Below, one piece after another: positions 8,188 through 16,702 of a DNA stretch of 64,000 nt (positions are counted from its first letter, which is position 1; every line of letters starts with the position of its first letter). The notes below the pieces were generated by a model that was not told where the DNA came from, ran no database searches, and saw only the letters and a program-made list of their open reading frames with translations. A program made the translations under genes and the position numbers. The stretch is from an uncultured Clostridia bacterium (lineage in GTDB: Bacteria; Bacillota; Clostridia; TANB77; CAG-508): contig CAKOXK010000004.1 of NCBI GenBank assembly GCA_934130085.1, positions 1 through 64,000 of the forward strand, written 5' to 3'.

Positions 8188-9855
8188 ATGAATGAAATTG
8201 CGATTGTGGATAACTGGAAAGATTACTTTAATAAAACAATATACAATATAGTATATGGAAGAAAATTCAAAAAACTTAATATTGATAAAAGTTTATCTGA
8301 TGTGTTAATTGCAAGAAGCAAAGATTCAGAAGAAAAAGAAATCTTTAGGCTTATTAAAAAAAGCAAAAATAAAGAAGAATTTTCAGATAATATTAGAAAT
8401 TATTTAAAAACAAAAGAAAAAGGTGAAAATGCTTATGCCAGTGCATTATTGATAGGTAATGTTACAGGGAAATATGTGTTTAATTCATTTTATTATAAAT
8501 CCTTAAAAGGATTAAATATAGATGCATTTTCATTTGAAAATCAAGAACTCCTAAAAGAACTTAGAACGCACTTCTTTGAGTATATAATAAATGACAATAA
8601 AAATAAAAATTCCTTTGCAGAGAGAATAAAAATTGGAAAAAGTCAGATAAGAGATCTATCAAGAGATGTAAATAAAACAGAGCTACTACAAGATTTTGAC
8701 AAAACATTAAATGGAGAAGAAACAAATGACTCAAAAGTAATTGAAGAATATCTAATGAATACATTGGGAGTTTATTCAAAAGAGGATATAAAAAATAATT
8801 TCGATTTTATTCTTTATGATATAAATAATTCTAGCATTAATAGTTTAGATGATAGAAGAAAACGATATTTTTTACATAGGAATTTATCAAATAGTCAGCT
8901 AAAAAAAATAGACGAAATAAAAATTTTACAGCAAAGGTTGCATAGTATAAATGGGAAAGAAGCGAATCAATTATTAGAAAGATTAAATACAATTGAAAAT
9001 GACTTTGATAGTAATATAGGTGAATTAGAAGATATTTATGGCGATTATGAAGTGCTATATAGAAAAGATTTAATTAATAATTTATATGTTCCTAAAGATG
9101 ATGTTACAATAATTGAGAATTATAGAGATATGCATCCACAATTAATTCATCAATTTATTAGAAGTCCAGAAAAATTTAGAAAGAATGAAATTGAAAAAGC
9201 AAAAAGTGCCATTATTTCTGAAAGAAGTAATAGTATTACAAGTAAGGAATTAACAACTGAAGAAAAAAACAGACTTAATAATATGATAAATCAAATAGAT
9301 GTAAATCTTGACCAATATAAAGTAAACTATACGATTGATGCACAAGAAGCAATCTATTCTGACTCAAGTGGCTTTAATAGATACCATTCAGACACAAGTA
9401 ACCAAATATCAGCATCAGTATTTGCAGGACAGGAACTTATCAAATCAAATAAAATTGGGATTATTGGCATTGGCTTTAATAGAGAAACATTAACACCAGA
9501 AGCAATCGCAATATCATCTAATAGCTATAAAACTACCAATAAAGGACTTAATAATTTAGAATATAATGAAGAAAATGAATTTAAAGAAATGAGTGCACCT
9601 TTTTCAGAGCTAATAAAATCAGATGGGAAATCAGAAGTTGTTATGCATAGAAGAGGAATGGATTTTGACACTAAAGCAAGTTATATTTTCGCCAAAATTG
9701 ATAGTTCTAATAAAGAGCAAACTGGTGAAATAATGCAACAGATAGAACAAGTAAGAAAAAAAGAAAATTTAAAAGTTGTAATATATGATGTAAGTAAGAT
9801 TAGAGAGTCTATTGAACAAGAAAAACAAAGGCAAAATAAAGAAAGAGAGTTATAA
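8188..9855 (+). CDS. Large orphan protein of the mobile region
   Basis: A 555-residue, charged, soluble protein without signal peptide or membrane segments. The N-terminal two thirds are helical and lysine-rich. The C-terminal segment (about 380-540) is more compact, with DTSNQISASVFAGQ, GIIGIGFNRETLTPEAI and VVMHRRGMDFDTKASYIFAK, suggesting a separate globular domain. ATG follows TGGAGA. It stands alone, 240 bp after the previous gene and just before candidate sRNA 1. No function is assigned; a cargo or effector role is only a guess. Confidence 0.55.
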   Translation: MNEIAIVDNWKDYFNKTIYNIVYGRKFKKLNIDKSLSDVLIARSKDSEEKEIFRLIKKSKNKEEFSDNIRNYLKTKEKGENAYASALLIGNVTGKYVFNSFYYKSLKGLNIDAFSFENQELLKELRTHFFEYIINDNKNKNSFAERIKIGKSQIRDLSRDVNKTELLQDFDKTLNGEETNDSKVIEEYLMNTLGVYSKEDIKNNFDFILYDINNSSINSLDDRRKRYFLHRNLSNSQLKKIDEIKILQQRLHSINGKEANQLLERLNTIENDFDSNIGELEDIYGDYEVLYRKDLINNLYVPKDDVTIIENYRDMHPQLIHQFIRSPEKFRKNEIEKAKSAIISERSNSITSKELTTEEKNRLNNMINQIDVNLDQYKVNYTIDAQEAIYSDSSGFNRYHSDTSNQISASVFAGQELIKSNKIGIIGIGFNRETLTPEAIAISSNSYKTTNKGLNNLEYNEENEFKEMSAPFSELIKSDGKSEVVMHRRGMDFDTKASYIFAKIDSSNKEQTGEIMQQIEQVRKKENLKVVIYDVSKIRESIEQEKQRQNKEREL

Positions 9856-9899
9856 AAAAACACTTGCAAAATATTTAAAATTATGTTAATGTATAAGTA

Positions 9900-10083
9900 A
9901 CTTGATTGATTTTTATATCAATCGTTATGAGAGCAACAAAAAGTTGTAGATAACTACGGCAATCGCTCCAAAATGCGTTTTAGTCGAACTACCTAAAAGT
10001 ATTTCAACAAGTAAGTTTGAAGGAAACAATAAGTGAATATCATTTCACAATATATAAGTCGATTTAGTCGGCTTTATTTTTTT
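9900..10083 (+). ncRNA. Candidate small RNA 1 with promoter and terminator
   Basis: A TTGCAA box at 9864-9869 and TAATGT at 9887-9892 (17-nt spacer) precede a non-coding stretch that starts with a GATTGAT/ATCAATC hairpin and contains gagc...gctc closing pairs around inner stems. It ends in an aagtcga/tcggctt hairpin with a T-run (about 10056-10083). The promoter, the block ATCGCTCCAA-N-CGTTT and the terminator arrangement recur in candidate sRNA 2 at 13538-13682, which argues for a small RNA family. Confidence 0.5.
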
Positions 10084-10157
10084 ACTTTTAAATATCAAAA
10101 TTGGTAAAAAAAGTAAAAGATAGCCTCAAAATATTGAAAAAAGGAGGTTTTGGTGAT

Positions 10158-10430
10158 ATGATATCTACAGTAAAAAAAGAAATAGCAATAAGTAAAGAAT
10201 TACATTCTAAGATTGAATGGGCTTGCACTTTTAGTAATTGTAAACCAAAGATAAAGAATGGTAATTTGAGAATGGTTGAAAAAGCTAATCTTGTTTATGT
10301 AGAGCCACATACTGCAGTTATTAAAGATAAAATATATTTATTCTTTAACGAACACGAATACTTTTACATAGGTAATTTAGCAAATAAATACCCACTCTCT
10401 AAATTAAGAGATTTTATCAATGGTAACTAA
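10158..10430 (+). CDS. Hypothetical protein, 90 residues
   Basis: ATG 10158 lies 10 nt after AAAGGAGG (10139-10146) and is preferred to the upstream TTG at 10101, which overlaps the sRNA 1 terminator region. The product starts MISTVKKEIAISKELHSK and ends in KLRDFINGN. It is small, basic and cytoplasmic. Family not recognised; it may be a small regulator of the mobile region. Confidence 0.6.
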   Translation: MISTVKKEIAISKELHSKIEWACTFSNCKPKIKNGNLRMVEKANLVYVEPHTAVIKDKIYLFFNEHEYFYIGNLANKYPLSKLRDFINGN

Positions 10431-10516
10431 TACTAGAAGTTTTCTTTATTTTCAGCAAGTTATATGACAAGTAAATAATAAAGTAAGTTTAAAGTGTTAG
10501 TTATCATACTAGCACT

Positions 10517-10801
10517 TTGTTTGTTTTTTTAGGAGATAATAAATGGAGAAAGAAGAAAATTGCAGGTATTTATATTAGAGTAAGTACAGAGGATCAAGCT
10601 AGAGAAGGTTTTTCTTTGGGAGAACAAGAAGAAAAATTAAGACAACTATGTAAATATAAAGACTTTGAAATATTTAAAGTTTATAAAGATGCAGGAATAT
10701 CAGCAAAAAATATAGGAATATCAATATTCAATTTTTCAGTGTCATTTTCAATGACATTTATACTATTTCACGAATTGCCCAAGAAATCAATGAAATTTTG
10801 A
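10517..10801 (+). pseudogene. 5' remnant of a second large serine recombinase
   Basis: The reading frame contains IYIRVSTEDQAREGFSLGEQ and DAGISAKN, the first 60 or so residues of a large serine recombinase related to the one at 1296. After SAKN (about 10711) similarity stops and the frame runs into unrelated sequence. AGGAGATAATAA followed by ATG 10543 looks like the original start, but that ATG is out of frame with the resolvase motif, so an indel lies in the A-rich start. The catalytic Ser remains but the rest is lost. Confidence 0.75.
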
Positions 10802-10880
10802 GAATAAATTGTAAAAATCTTGAATTTATGATAATATGTTACCAATAGTTCAAAAATTCTACAAGGAGGTAGTTCAATAA

Positions 10881-11253
10881 ATGAATAATAATAAATTAGA
10901 TACAATTACAAACTTGTTTGAAGGTAAAGAGATAAGAAGTGTTTGGGATTCTGAAAAAGAAGAATATTTTTTTAGTGTAGTTGATGTAATTAGTGCTTTA
11001 ACAGATAGTAATATTCCAAGAAACTATTGGAGTGATTTAAAAAGAAAATGAAGGAAGCCAGTTGCACGAAAATATCGTGCAACTGAAAATGAAATCACAA
11101 AAAGACGGAAAAAACTATTTAACTGATACATTAGATACAAAAGGAATTTTGAGATTAATTGAATCAGTTCCAAGTAAAAACGCATTAAATTATAAATATG
11201 TAGAGGATGAGGAATTAATAGAAGATGAAAAATCTAAAAGAAAAAATAATTAA
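10881..11253 (+). pseudogene. BRO-N / phage antirepressor-like gene, frameshifted and truncated
   Basis: ATG 10881 follows AAGGAGG. The first frame (57 codons to TGA 11049-11051) has YFFSVVDVISALT and PRNYWSDLKRK, the start of a BRO-N domain. The next frame, from about 11053, continues with SQLHENIVQLKMK and YLTDTLDTKGILRLIESVPS. A small deletion near 11050-11056 broke the gene. The KAEPFK..LA continuation is also replaced by a charged tail. BRO-N proteins are DNA-binding and common in phages and mobile elements. Confidence 0.75.
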
Positions 11254-11407
11254 TCTAATCATTTATGTAGATATAATTAAAATTGTATAGGTTGAAAAAT
11301 GTAAAAAAATTTACAAATTCTTCAAATTATGGTATAATAAAAAATAAAAAGTGATGAACTCTTTCAAATTGCTGTATTTAATAAAATATTTATAAGAAGG
11401 ATTATTT

Positions 11408-12397
11408 ATGTATAATTTAAATTATGACTTTGGACAATATAATGATGTAATATCTGTTTATATAGAAGTATTAATAAATAAAAGTACAACTAATTTTCAA
11501 CAACAAATTAGAAACAGGCAAGTAAGAAATAGAGAACATGATGCTGATGCATTAGCTGGTTGTATACAAAATTTAGAAGAGTATTTATACTATAATTTTC
11601 AAAAATCACCAGCAACTTTTAATCATGTTATTAATGCTACTATGGATAATGTTAGGACAATTTCTGTTCTACCCAATAATAAAAGAGGAATATATGGTGA
11701 GGCACAAGCTGACAATAAAATAATATATATAAACCCTGATTTATCAGACAGTAGAAATTTAACAGGAGAAGAAAGAACAAGATTATATATGGCTCATGAG
11801 TTAGGGCATATAATAAATCACGATTGGATGAATAAAGTTATAGAGTATGCTAACCAACAAATAAGACAAGGCAGATTATCACAAGAACACGCACAATTGA
11901 TTTATGATGGATTTTCAATGTTAGATGAAGCTACAACACAAAATAGAGCAGAGAAATTCGTATATGAATTTTCAGGTAAGCAAAGACCAAGACTGGCAAA
12001 TTATAGGAATGAAAATTTATTTAATGGAGAAACATATAAATCAAATTTTGATTATTATGGAGAATTACAAGAACCTGCAACAATGTTTGCAAGAACATTA
12101 AGAGGAATAGGAAAAGAAAATGATGATATAAGAGCATTAGATATGTTATCTGAAAGAGCAATATCTTCCAACTTTTTCAATAATATATTAAATGAATATT
12201 CAAGGGATGGGCAAATGCCTTCATTTATACAAGAAGTACAATATATGGGCTTACTAAAAAGAGCTTCTTATGCTAATTTTGGATATGAAGATGTCTCATA
12301 TTTACGAAATTCAAAAACATACTTAGACAGATTAAGAAATTTAACAACACAAATGAGAGATTATCGTGAACCATTTAATGATGGCTTTGATAGATAA
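11408..12397 (+). CDS. Zincin-type metallopeptidase-like protein
   Basis: The 329-residue protein has a clear HEXXH zinc site, MAHELGHIINHDW (His130, Glu131, His134), and a downstream LDEATTQNRAE whose Glu174 is a possible third ligand. No signal peptide or membrane segment is seen, so it is probably cytoplasmic or exported by an unusual route. The N-terminal 100 residues are rich in Asn and Gln. ATG follows AGAAGGA. The exact family is not recognised; it resembles ImmA/IrrE-like or toxin-type zincins only through the zinc site. It follows the BRO wreckage and precedes a truncated protein. Confidence 0.6.
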   Translation: MYNLNYDFGQYNDVISVYIEVLINKSTTNFQQQIRNRQVRNREHDADALAGCIQNLEEYLYYNFQKSPATFNHVINATMDNVRTISVLPNNKRGIYGEAQADNKIIYINPDLSDSRNLTGEERTRLYMAHELGHIINHDWMNKVIEYANQQIRQGRLSQEHAQLIYDGFSMLDEATTQNRAEKFVYEFSGKQRPRLANYRNENLFNGETYKSNFDYYGELQEPATMFARTLRGIGKENDDIRALDMLSERAISSNFFNNILNEYSRDGQMPSFIQEVQYMGLLKRASYANFGYEDVSYLRNSKTYLDRLRNLTTQMRDYREPFNDGFDR

Positions 12398-12530
12398 ATT
12401 ATAACGATTGGAAGAATTTTACATTGCATAATTAGATGTATTATAAATATTAATATAATTTAGTCTAGCTCTACCATATTTACCTAAAACAATTTTTCCT
12501 TGTTACAAAAGGAAATACTTAAACAAAAAA

Positions 12531-13028
12531 ATGAAATTGGAAGCTTCAACTAGTGAAAAGAATACACTTAGTTATATTGATTTTGAAAAAGATACCAATA
12601 CTATAATAAATGAAGAGAAAAAAATAGCAGTAGTACAAAAAATAAGTTTTATAAATGAAAATTATATGCCTGATGATATTCTTAGAATTATAGAAAACTC
12701 AAATTGCATAATCGAAAAAGAAGAGAAAATATCAAATAGAAATGCTATTGTTTTAAGTTATAATGGTACAGAGAATATAGGAAATCAATTCTTATTTTCT
12801 GCTGACAACTCAACAACTAATAATGATAGCAAAGTTGATGAAATTAAGTATGAGATAAAAATGTGGATCGATACTGAAACAGGCTTCTTATTACAGACAA
12901 TAATGAAAGCTAACAATAATGAACAAAAAACTGTTTATGACTTAAAGTTAAACACAGTAACTACAGCAGATGTGACTGTACCAAATCTATCACAATATAA
13001 AGTAACCGATATGACATCAAAACAATAA
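12531..13028 (+). CDS. Hypothetical protein, probably 5'-truncated LolA-like domain
   Basis: The 165 residues read as the C-terminal part of a larger beta-rich envelope protein: EIKMWIDTETGFLLQTIMKAN, then LKLNTVTTADVTVPNLSQY, resemble the last strands of LolA/RseB-like proteins. There is no signal peptide and the ribosome binding site is poor (AAGGAAA about 15 nt upstream), so the original 5' end is probably lost. Expression is uncertain. Confidence 0.45.
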   Translation: MKLEASTSEKNTLSYIDFEKDTNTIINEEKKIAVVQKISFINENYMPDDILRIIENSNCIIEKEEKISNRNAIVLSYNGTENIGNQFLFSADNSTTNNDSKVDEIKYEIKMWIDTETGFLLQTIMKANNNEQKTVYDLKLNTVTTADVTVPNLSQYKVTDMTSKQ

Positions 13029-13065
13029 AAATAGTAAAAAATAAATCTATGAAAGGAGAATTTGA

Positions 13066-13455
13066 ATGGAAACTTTTTTATCTTTTTCAAGTTTTGGCTC
13101 TTTGCTTACATACCTAAATGTTATATTAGTTGGAGCAGTTGTTTTTTGGGTAAATAATAGATTTACTTACATAATGGATGTAATAGCTTATACACTAGCA
13201 AAAACTTTTATACCAATAATAACATCCTTGATATTTGGAAGCCTTTTAGGTGTAAATATTAGCATAGGGATAGGAACAATTTTAATATTGCTTGTATTAT
13301 ATTTTATATTAGGTTTAATTGTTATAAAAATTACAGAAAAAGTAACTGAATATTTTAGCTCAGATACAATTATTTATTTTATTATTGTATTTACAATTAT
13401 AGATTCAATAGTATCTTGGCTATTCTCACTTTTAATAAGTTTATTTATTAGATAA
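13066..13455 (+). CDS. Small multi-pass membrane protein
   Basis: The 129-residue hydrophobic protein has about four transmembrane segments (roughly 12-32, 44-64, 68-90 and 102-127). GAAAGGAGA precedes the ATG. Family not recognised. Candidate sRNAs 2 and 3 follow it. Confidence 0.65.
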   Translation: METFLSFSSFGSLLTYLNVILVGAVVFWVNNRFTYIMDVIAYTLAKTFIPIITSLIFGSLLGVNISIGIGTILILLVLYFILGLIVIKITEKVTEYFSSDTIIYFIIVFTIIDSIVSWLFSLLISLFIR

Positions 13456-13537
13456 CAAAAAAACTTATATAAAAATAGATTATAATTTTTTTAAATTGTA
13501 CTTGAAGAATTATAAATTTTATGTTAAATTATAAACA

Positions 13538-13682
13538 ATAAATCGAGTTATATAAGAGCTTGAAACAAAGTGTGCCATTTTTTCGCATACCTGTTTCGAA
13601 ATCGCTCCAATAACGTTTCTGTTCAAACTTTTGTATAACAGATGATATGAAAATCAACCAGTAATGGATGATTTTTTTTTTA
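13538..13682 (+). ncRNA. Candidate small RNA 2, paralogue of sRNA 1
   Basis: TTGAAG at 13502-13507 and TAAATT at 13525-13530 (17-nt spacer) match the sRNA 1 promoter almost base for base (acTTG...ttatgtTAA). The transcript would contain GTTATA pairing with TATAAC (about 13547-13552 and 13633-13638), an inner gaaac/gtttc stem, gagc/gctc pairs and the block ATCGCTCCAA-N-ACGTTT shared with sRNA 1. It ends in an aaaatca/tgatttt hairpin with ten or more T. No ORF is seen. Confidence 0.5.
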
Positions 13683-13709
13683 AACTTTAAGAAATTTATT
13701 AAATTAGTA

Positions 13710-13738
13710 TTGATTTTATGATGTTATTTCAGTATAAT
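13710..13738 (+). promoter_or_regulatory. Promoter of candidate sRNA 3
   Basis: TTGATT at 13710-13715 and a perfect TATAAT at 13733-13738, with a 17-nt spacer. No gene starts within 200 bp downstream, but a terminator does follow, which is why a small RNA is proposed. Confidence 0.6.
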
Positions 13739-13744
13739 AAATAT

Positions 13745-13834
13745 AGAAAATGACAATTCTACAAACGTGGTTTTGCCGAATAGATATGAAAAGGCTCACA
13801 CCTGACTCGTCAAAGTTACAGATGTGAGTTTTCT
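13745..13834 (+). ncRNA. Candidate small RNA 3
   Basis: About 90 nt between the TATAAT box at 13733 and a hairpin, CTCACACCTG...CAGATGTGAG (13795-13828), that is followed by a T-rich tail. The stretch acaaACGTggTTTTGcCGAA loosely resembles the second block of sRNAs 1 and 2. It could also be the leader of the broken gene at 13958, ending at an attenuator. Confidence 0.4.
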
Positions 13835-13957
13835 TTATATATTGAGAGCAAATGCAAATGCAATACACATTAAATTAGCTATAATCTTTCAATTTCATGA
13901 CAATTGTAGAATAAGAAAAAATTATGTGATATATTTAAATCTGGAAGGGGAAGAACA

Positions 13958-14085
13958 ATGAAAAAAATAGTATTGTTGGGACATAGAGTTTTTTCTTTAA
14001 CAATATAGCATTATTTGTCATAACAATGTTATCTGCCCTAATTTTATATATTTGGCTAAGAAAGTACAAGACACTGGAGAGTTAA
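13958..14085 (+). pseudogene. Small membrane protein gene, frameshifted
   Basis: ATG 13958 follows GGAAGGGGAAG and encodes MKKIVLLGHRVFSLTI before TAG. The next frame continues FFNNIALFVITMLSALILY and WLRKYKTLES, ending at TAA 14083-14085, just before the next ATG. It reads as one small single-span membrane protein broken by an indel in the T-run near 13990. It is probably co-transcribed with the three membrane genes that follow. Confidence 0.55.
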
Positions 14086-14086
14086 T

Positions 14087-14431
14087 ATGTTCGAAAGTAT
14101 GTTTCTATCGCTTATATTGACAATTATATTAGAATTATTATTGGCAATATTAATTAAAATAAAAAATAAAGAGAGCCTACTTACAATAATATGGGTAAAC
14201 TGTTTAACGAATCCTATTGTTGTATACATAACTAATATAAGTTTATTAACTACTAATAACATTGTACTTACCAATACAGTACTAGCGCTTCTTGAAATAG
14301 TAGTTGTATTTGTTGAAGGATATTTGTTTAAAAAGTATTTGAAAAGAATAAAAATTAGACCATACATGTTTTCAATGTATTTAAACGGTCTTTCATTTTC
14401 TTTAGGACTTTTATTGAGTCATATTTTTTAA
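14087..14431 (+). CDS. Small membrane protein, 114 residues
   Basis: Three or four transmembrane segments (about 4-24, 30-55, 60-82, 92-112), with NCLTNPIVVYITN and EIVVVFVEGYLFKKYLK. It starts 1 nt after the stop of the preceding small frame, which suggests translational coupling. I have an impression of similar clostridial membrane proteins but can give no function. Part of a four-gene membrane and exported protein operon (13958-16368). Confidence 0.65.
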   Translation: MFESMFLSLILTIILELLLAILIKIKNKESLLTIIWVNCLTNPIVVYITNISLLTTNNIVLTNTVLALLEIVVVFVEGYLFKKYLKRIKIRPYMFSMYLNGLSFSLGLLLSHIF

Positions 14432-14453
14432 ATTTTAATTTGTGGAGGTTTAA

Positions 14454-14897
14454 ATGAAAAAAGCAATTAATTTAAAAAGAATATTTTTATTAACTTTATT
14501 ATTTTTACTAGGAACCACAAAAATGTGTTTTGCAGATGTTTATGTAAGTCCAACAGAGGATTTCATAATTATGATTCCTATTTTAGCAGTTGTACTTGCA
14601 ATACTTGCAGTAGTTTTAGTTATTGATTTAGTTTGTATGCTTGTGGGAAAGGTCAAAAAATCAAAAGAATTATTATCTAAAACCAGGAAAATTGGAGAAA
14701 GCATATTTTATTACATACTAATTACATTAGGACTAATGGAAGCAGCTGCTGTACTTGTTATAGAATACCCTTCATGTATAATACCATTTATTATAATATT
14801 CATATCTTTATTTTTTAGATTACAAAAACGAAATAAACAGGTATCTTATGCAATTATAGGCTTATTTGTAATGGCAGGATCTTCATTCTTATTGTAA
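14454..14897 (+). CDS. Exported/membrane protein, 147 residues
   Basis: An N-terminal signal-like segment ends near CFADVYVSP (about residues 25-33). Three further hydrophobic segments (about 38-62, 83-103, 107-123, plus a C-terminal one) are separated by a lysine-rich loop. GGAGG precedes the ATG. It lies in an operon-like array with its neighbours. Family not recognised. Confidence 0.65.
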   Translation: MKKAINLKRIFLLTLLFLLGTTKMCFADVYVSPTEDFIIMIPILAVVLAILAVVLVIDLVCMLVGKVKKSKELLSKTRKIGESIFYYILITLGLMEAAAVLVIEYPSCIIPFIIIFISLFFRLQKRNKQVSYAIIGLFVMAGSSFLL

Positions 14898-14949
14898 TAA
14901 CTAATTTTATAAAATAAAATACTCTAAGATAACGAAAAGAGGAAAAACA

Positions 14950-16368
14950 ATGAAAAAATTTAAAAAGATTAGTCTAAAAAAAGGTTTATTATTTTTATTA
15001 TTGATAGTTTGTATTGGAATTTTTACAATATATTTCTTAATTGCACCAGAAAGATTTGTAATTATAAAGAGGCACGGTGCAAGCACAACAGTAACATATA
15101 TAAATCCAGAAAAAGAGATACCTAGAGAAACCAATCTTAAAGGCAATGAATTTAATGTATACTACTACAATGCAAGCTATTGGAAAATAAATTACGGAGA
15201 ACTGAAGGAAACATCATTTAATTCATTTGTAACGTCTTATGAAGAATTTACAAAGCTAATAAGAAATCTTACTAAAAACAAAGAACAAGCTGATTTTTAT
15301 AATGATAAATTAAGAGAAGAGTATAATGAGGACTTCTTTAAAAAACATAATTTAGCTGTAATGTGCAATTGCGATACATATAAATCGATAGAAAATATAG
15401 AAAGTATAGTTGCAGATGGAGAAAGAGTTACAATAAACTGTAATGCCGTAAACAATATAGAACCAGGGTATAATAGCGGAAATATTATTTTTATTTCACT
15501 TAATAAGGAAATCAAGAAAGTAAAATTTGATATTTATGAAACAAAAGAAAACAGATTTGTGTACGCAGGAAACGTTGAAAATGTAATAGTAGTAGGAACC
15601 GTTATTTCTATAATAGCTGTCATAATCGCAATAATGTATATGCTAATACACAATCAGAGAGTGGCATATAAAGAGCAAAAAGACGGAGAAAGTAAAAACG
15701 CTAATAAAGTGAAGAATGCGATTGCATTATATATTGTTGGAGGGGTAGTTGTAATACTTGCTCTAGTATTTTTTACATTTAAATTTATGAATAGAATTGT
15801 AGTGATGATAGCTGATAAGCCTATAATTTATTTGTATCCAACAGAAGAACAAGAGATAAATGTTCAGCTTCTAAATGATAACAATTTAACTTGTACATAT
15901 CCAAACTATAAAAAAGGTGGATGGAGTGTAATTGCAAAACCAAATGGGGACTTAAAAGATTTAAGAAGCGGAAGAGAATTGTATTCATTGTATTATGAGT
16001 GTAAAAATGAAGTGGATTTTAAAGTAGAAGATAATGGTTTTATAGTTAAAGGTGAAGATACAGCAAAATTTTTAGAAGACAAATTGTCTATTTTAGGCTT
16101 AAATGAAAAAGAAGCAGAGGAATTTATTGTATACTGGTTACCAAAATTGCAACAAAATAAATTTAATTACATAAGATTTGCAACAACTGATGAAATAAAC
16201 GAAAACATGCCTATAAAATTTTCAGAAAAACCAGATTCGATAATAAGAATTCTTATGACTTATAAGAAAATAGATAAACCAATTACAATAAAAGAACAAA
16301 AGCTTGAAACTCCTAAGAGAGAAGGATTCGTTGCAGTAGAATGGGGAGGAGTTGAGATTCTTAAGTAG
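14950..16368 (+). CDS. Membrane-anchored protein with conserved C-terminal domain
   Basis: Transmembrane segments lie near 11-31, 208-231 and 255-277. Between the first two is an extracytoplasmic domain of about 170 residues. The C-terminal 190 residues (IIYLYPTEEQEINVQL, CTYPNYKKGGWSVIAKPNG, EFIVYWLPKLQ, FVAVEWGGVEI) form a domain I have seen in many Firmicute secreted proteins but cannot name. AAGAGGAAAAAC precedes the ATG. Last gene of the cluster, before the terminator shared with tRNA-Glu. Confidence 0.65.
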   Translation: MKKFKKISLKKGLLFLLLIVCIGIFTIYFLIAPERFVIIKRHGASTTVTYINPEKEIPRETNLKGNEFNVYYYNASYWKINYGELKETSFNSFVTSYEEFTKLIRNLTKNKEQADFYNDKLREEYNEDFFKKHNLAVMCNCDTYKSIENIESIVADGERVTINCNAVNNIEPGYNSGNIIFISLNKEIKKVKFDIYETKENRFVYAGNVENVIVVGTVISIIAVIIAIMYMLIHNQRVAYKEQKDGESKNANKVKNAIALYIVGGVVVILALVFFTFKFMNRIVVMIADKPIIYLYPTEEQEINVQLLNDNNLTCTYPNYKKGGWSVIAKPNGDLKDLRSGRELYSLYYECKNEVDFKVEDNGFIVKGEDTAKFLEDKLSILGLNEKEAEEFIVYWLPKLQQNKFNYIRFATTDEINENMPIKFSEKPDSIIRILMTYKKIDKPITIKEQKLETPKREGFVAVEWGGVEILK

Positions 16369-16441
16369 ATACTATATAAAAATGCTCATAAATTCTTTTA
16401 GTGAGTAAAAAAATAAAAAATAAGTGCTAAAAAGCAAAAAC

Positions 16442-16471
16442 AAAAAAGCAATGTGTAAACATTGCTTTTTT
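16442..16471. terminator. Bidirectional terminator
   Basis: Perfect 12-bp arms (aaaaaagcaatg and its complement) with a 6-nt loop, giving T-runs on both strands. It serves the operon ending at 16368 and the minus-strand tRNA. Confidence 0.85.
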
Positions 16472-16483
16472 GCAAAAATACGG

Positions 16484-16558
16484 TGGTGACCCCTACGGGA
16501 ATCGAACCCATGATTCAGCCTTGAGAGGGCTACGTCTTAACCGCTTGACCAAGGGGCC
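16484..16558 (-). tRNA. tRNA-Glu (CTC)
   Basis: Reverse complement folds as a tRNA: acceptor GGCCCCT/AGGGGTC, D-loop with TGGTCAAGCGGTTAAGA, anticodon stem TAGCC/GGCTG enclosing CTCTCAA (anticodon CTC), T-loop GGTTCGATTCC, discriminator A and encoded CCA. It separates the accessory region from the tig-clp core. I found no duplicated tRNA end that would mark it as an attachment site. Confidence 0.92.
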
Positions 16559-16638
16559 ATAACAATGATATTATACAACATAAAAATTAAAAAAGTCAAC
16601 AAATTTGCAAACTTTTTATTGTTAATTTTGATAAAGCC

Positions 16639-16666
16639 TTGATTTATGATGAAAATATGATATAAT
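16639..16666 (+). promoter_or_regulatory. Promoter of tig
   Basis: TTGATT and TATAAT separated by 16 nt, about 37 bp upstream of the tig start codon. Confidence 0.6.
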
Positions 16667-16702
16667 AAAAAGGCATTTTAAGAGAAAAAGGAAGGATTTA
16701 TT

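Noticed and set aside
10101..10157. Upstream TTG start for the 90-residue protein
   Set aside because: It would place the AAAGGAGG site inside the gene and overlap the sRNA 1 terminator region.
9900..13682. Known riboswitch or T-box
   Set aside because: The candidate RNAs end in terminators without a nearby coding start in a matching layout, and I could not match any riboswitch core by eye.
16484..16558. tRNA-Glu as the attachment site of the first mobile region
   Set aside because: No repeat of the tRNA end was found near the other side, and large serine recombinases rarely use tRNA genes.
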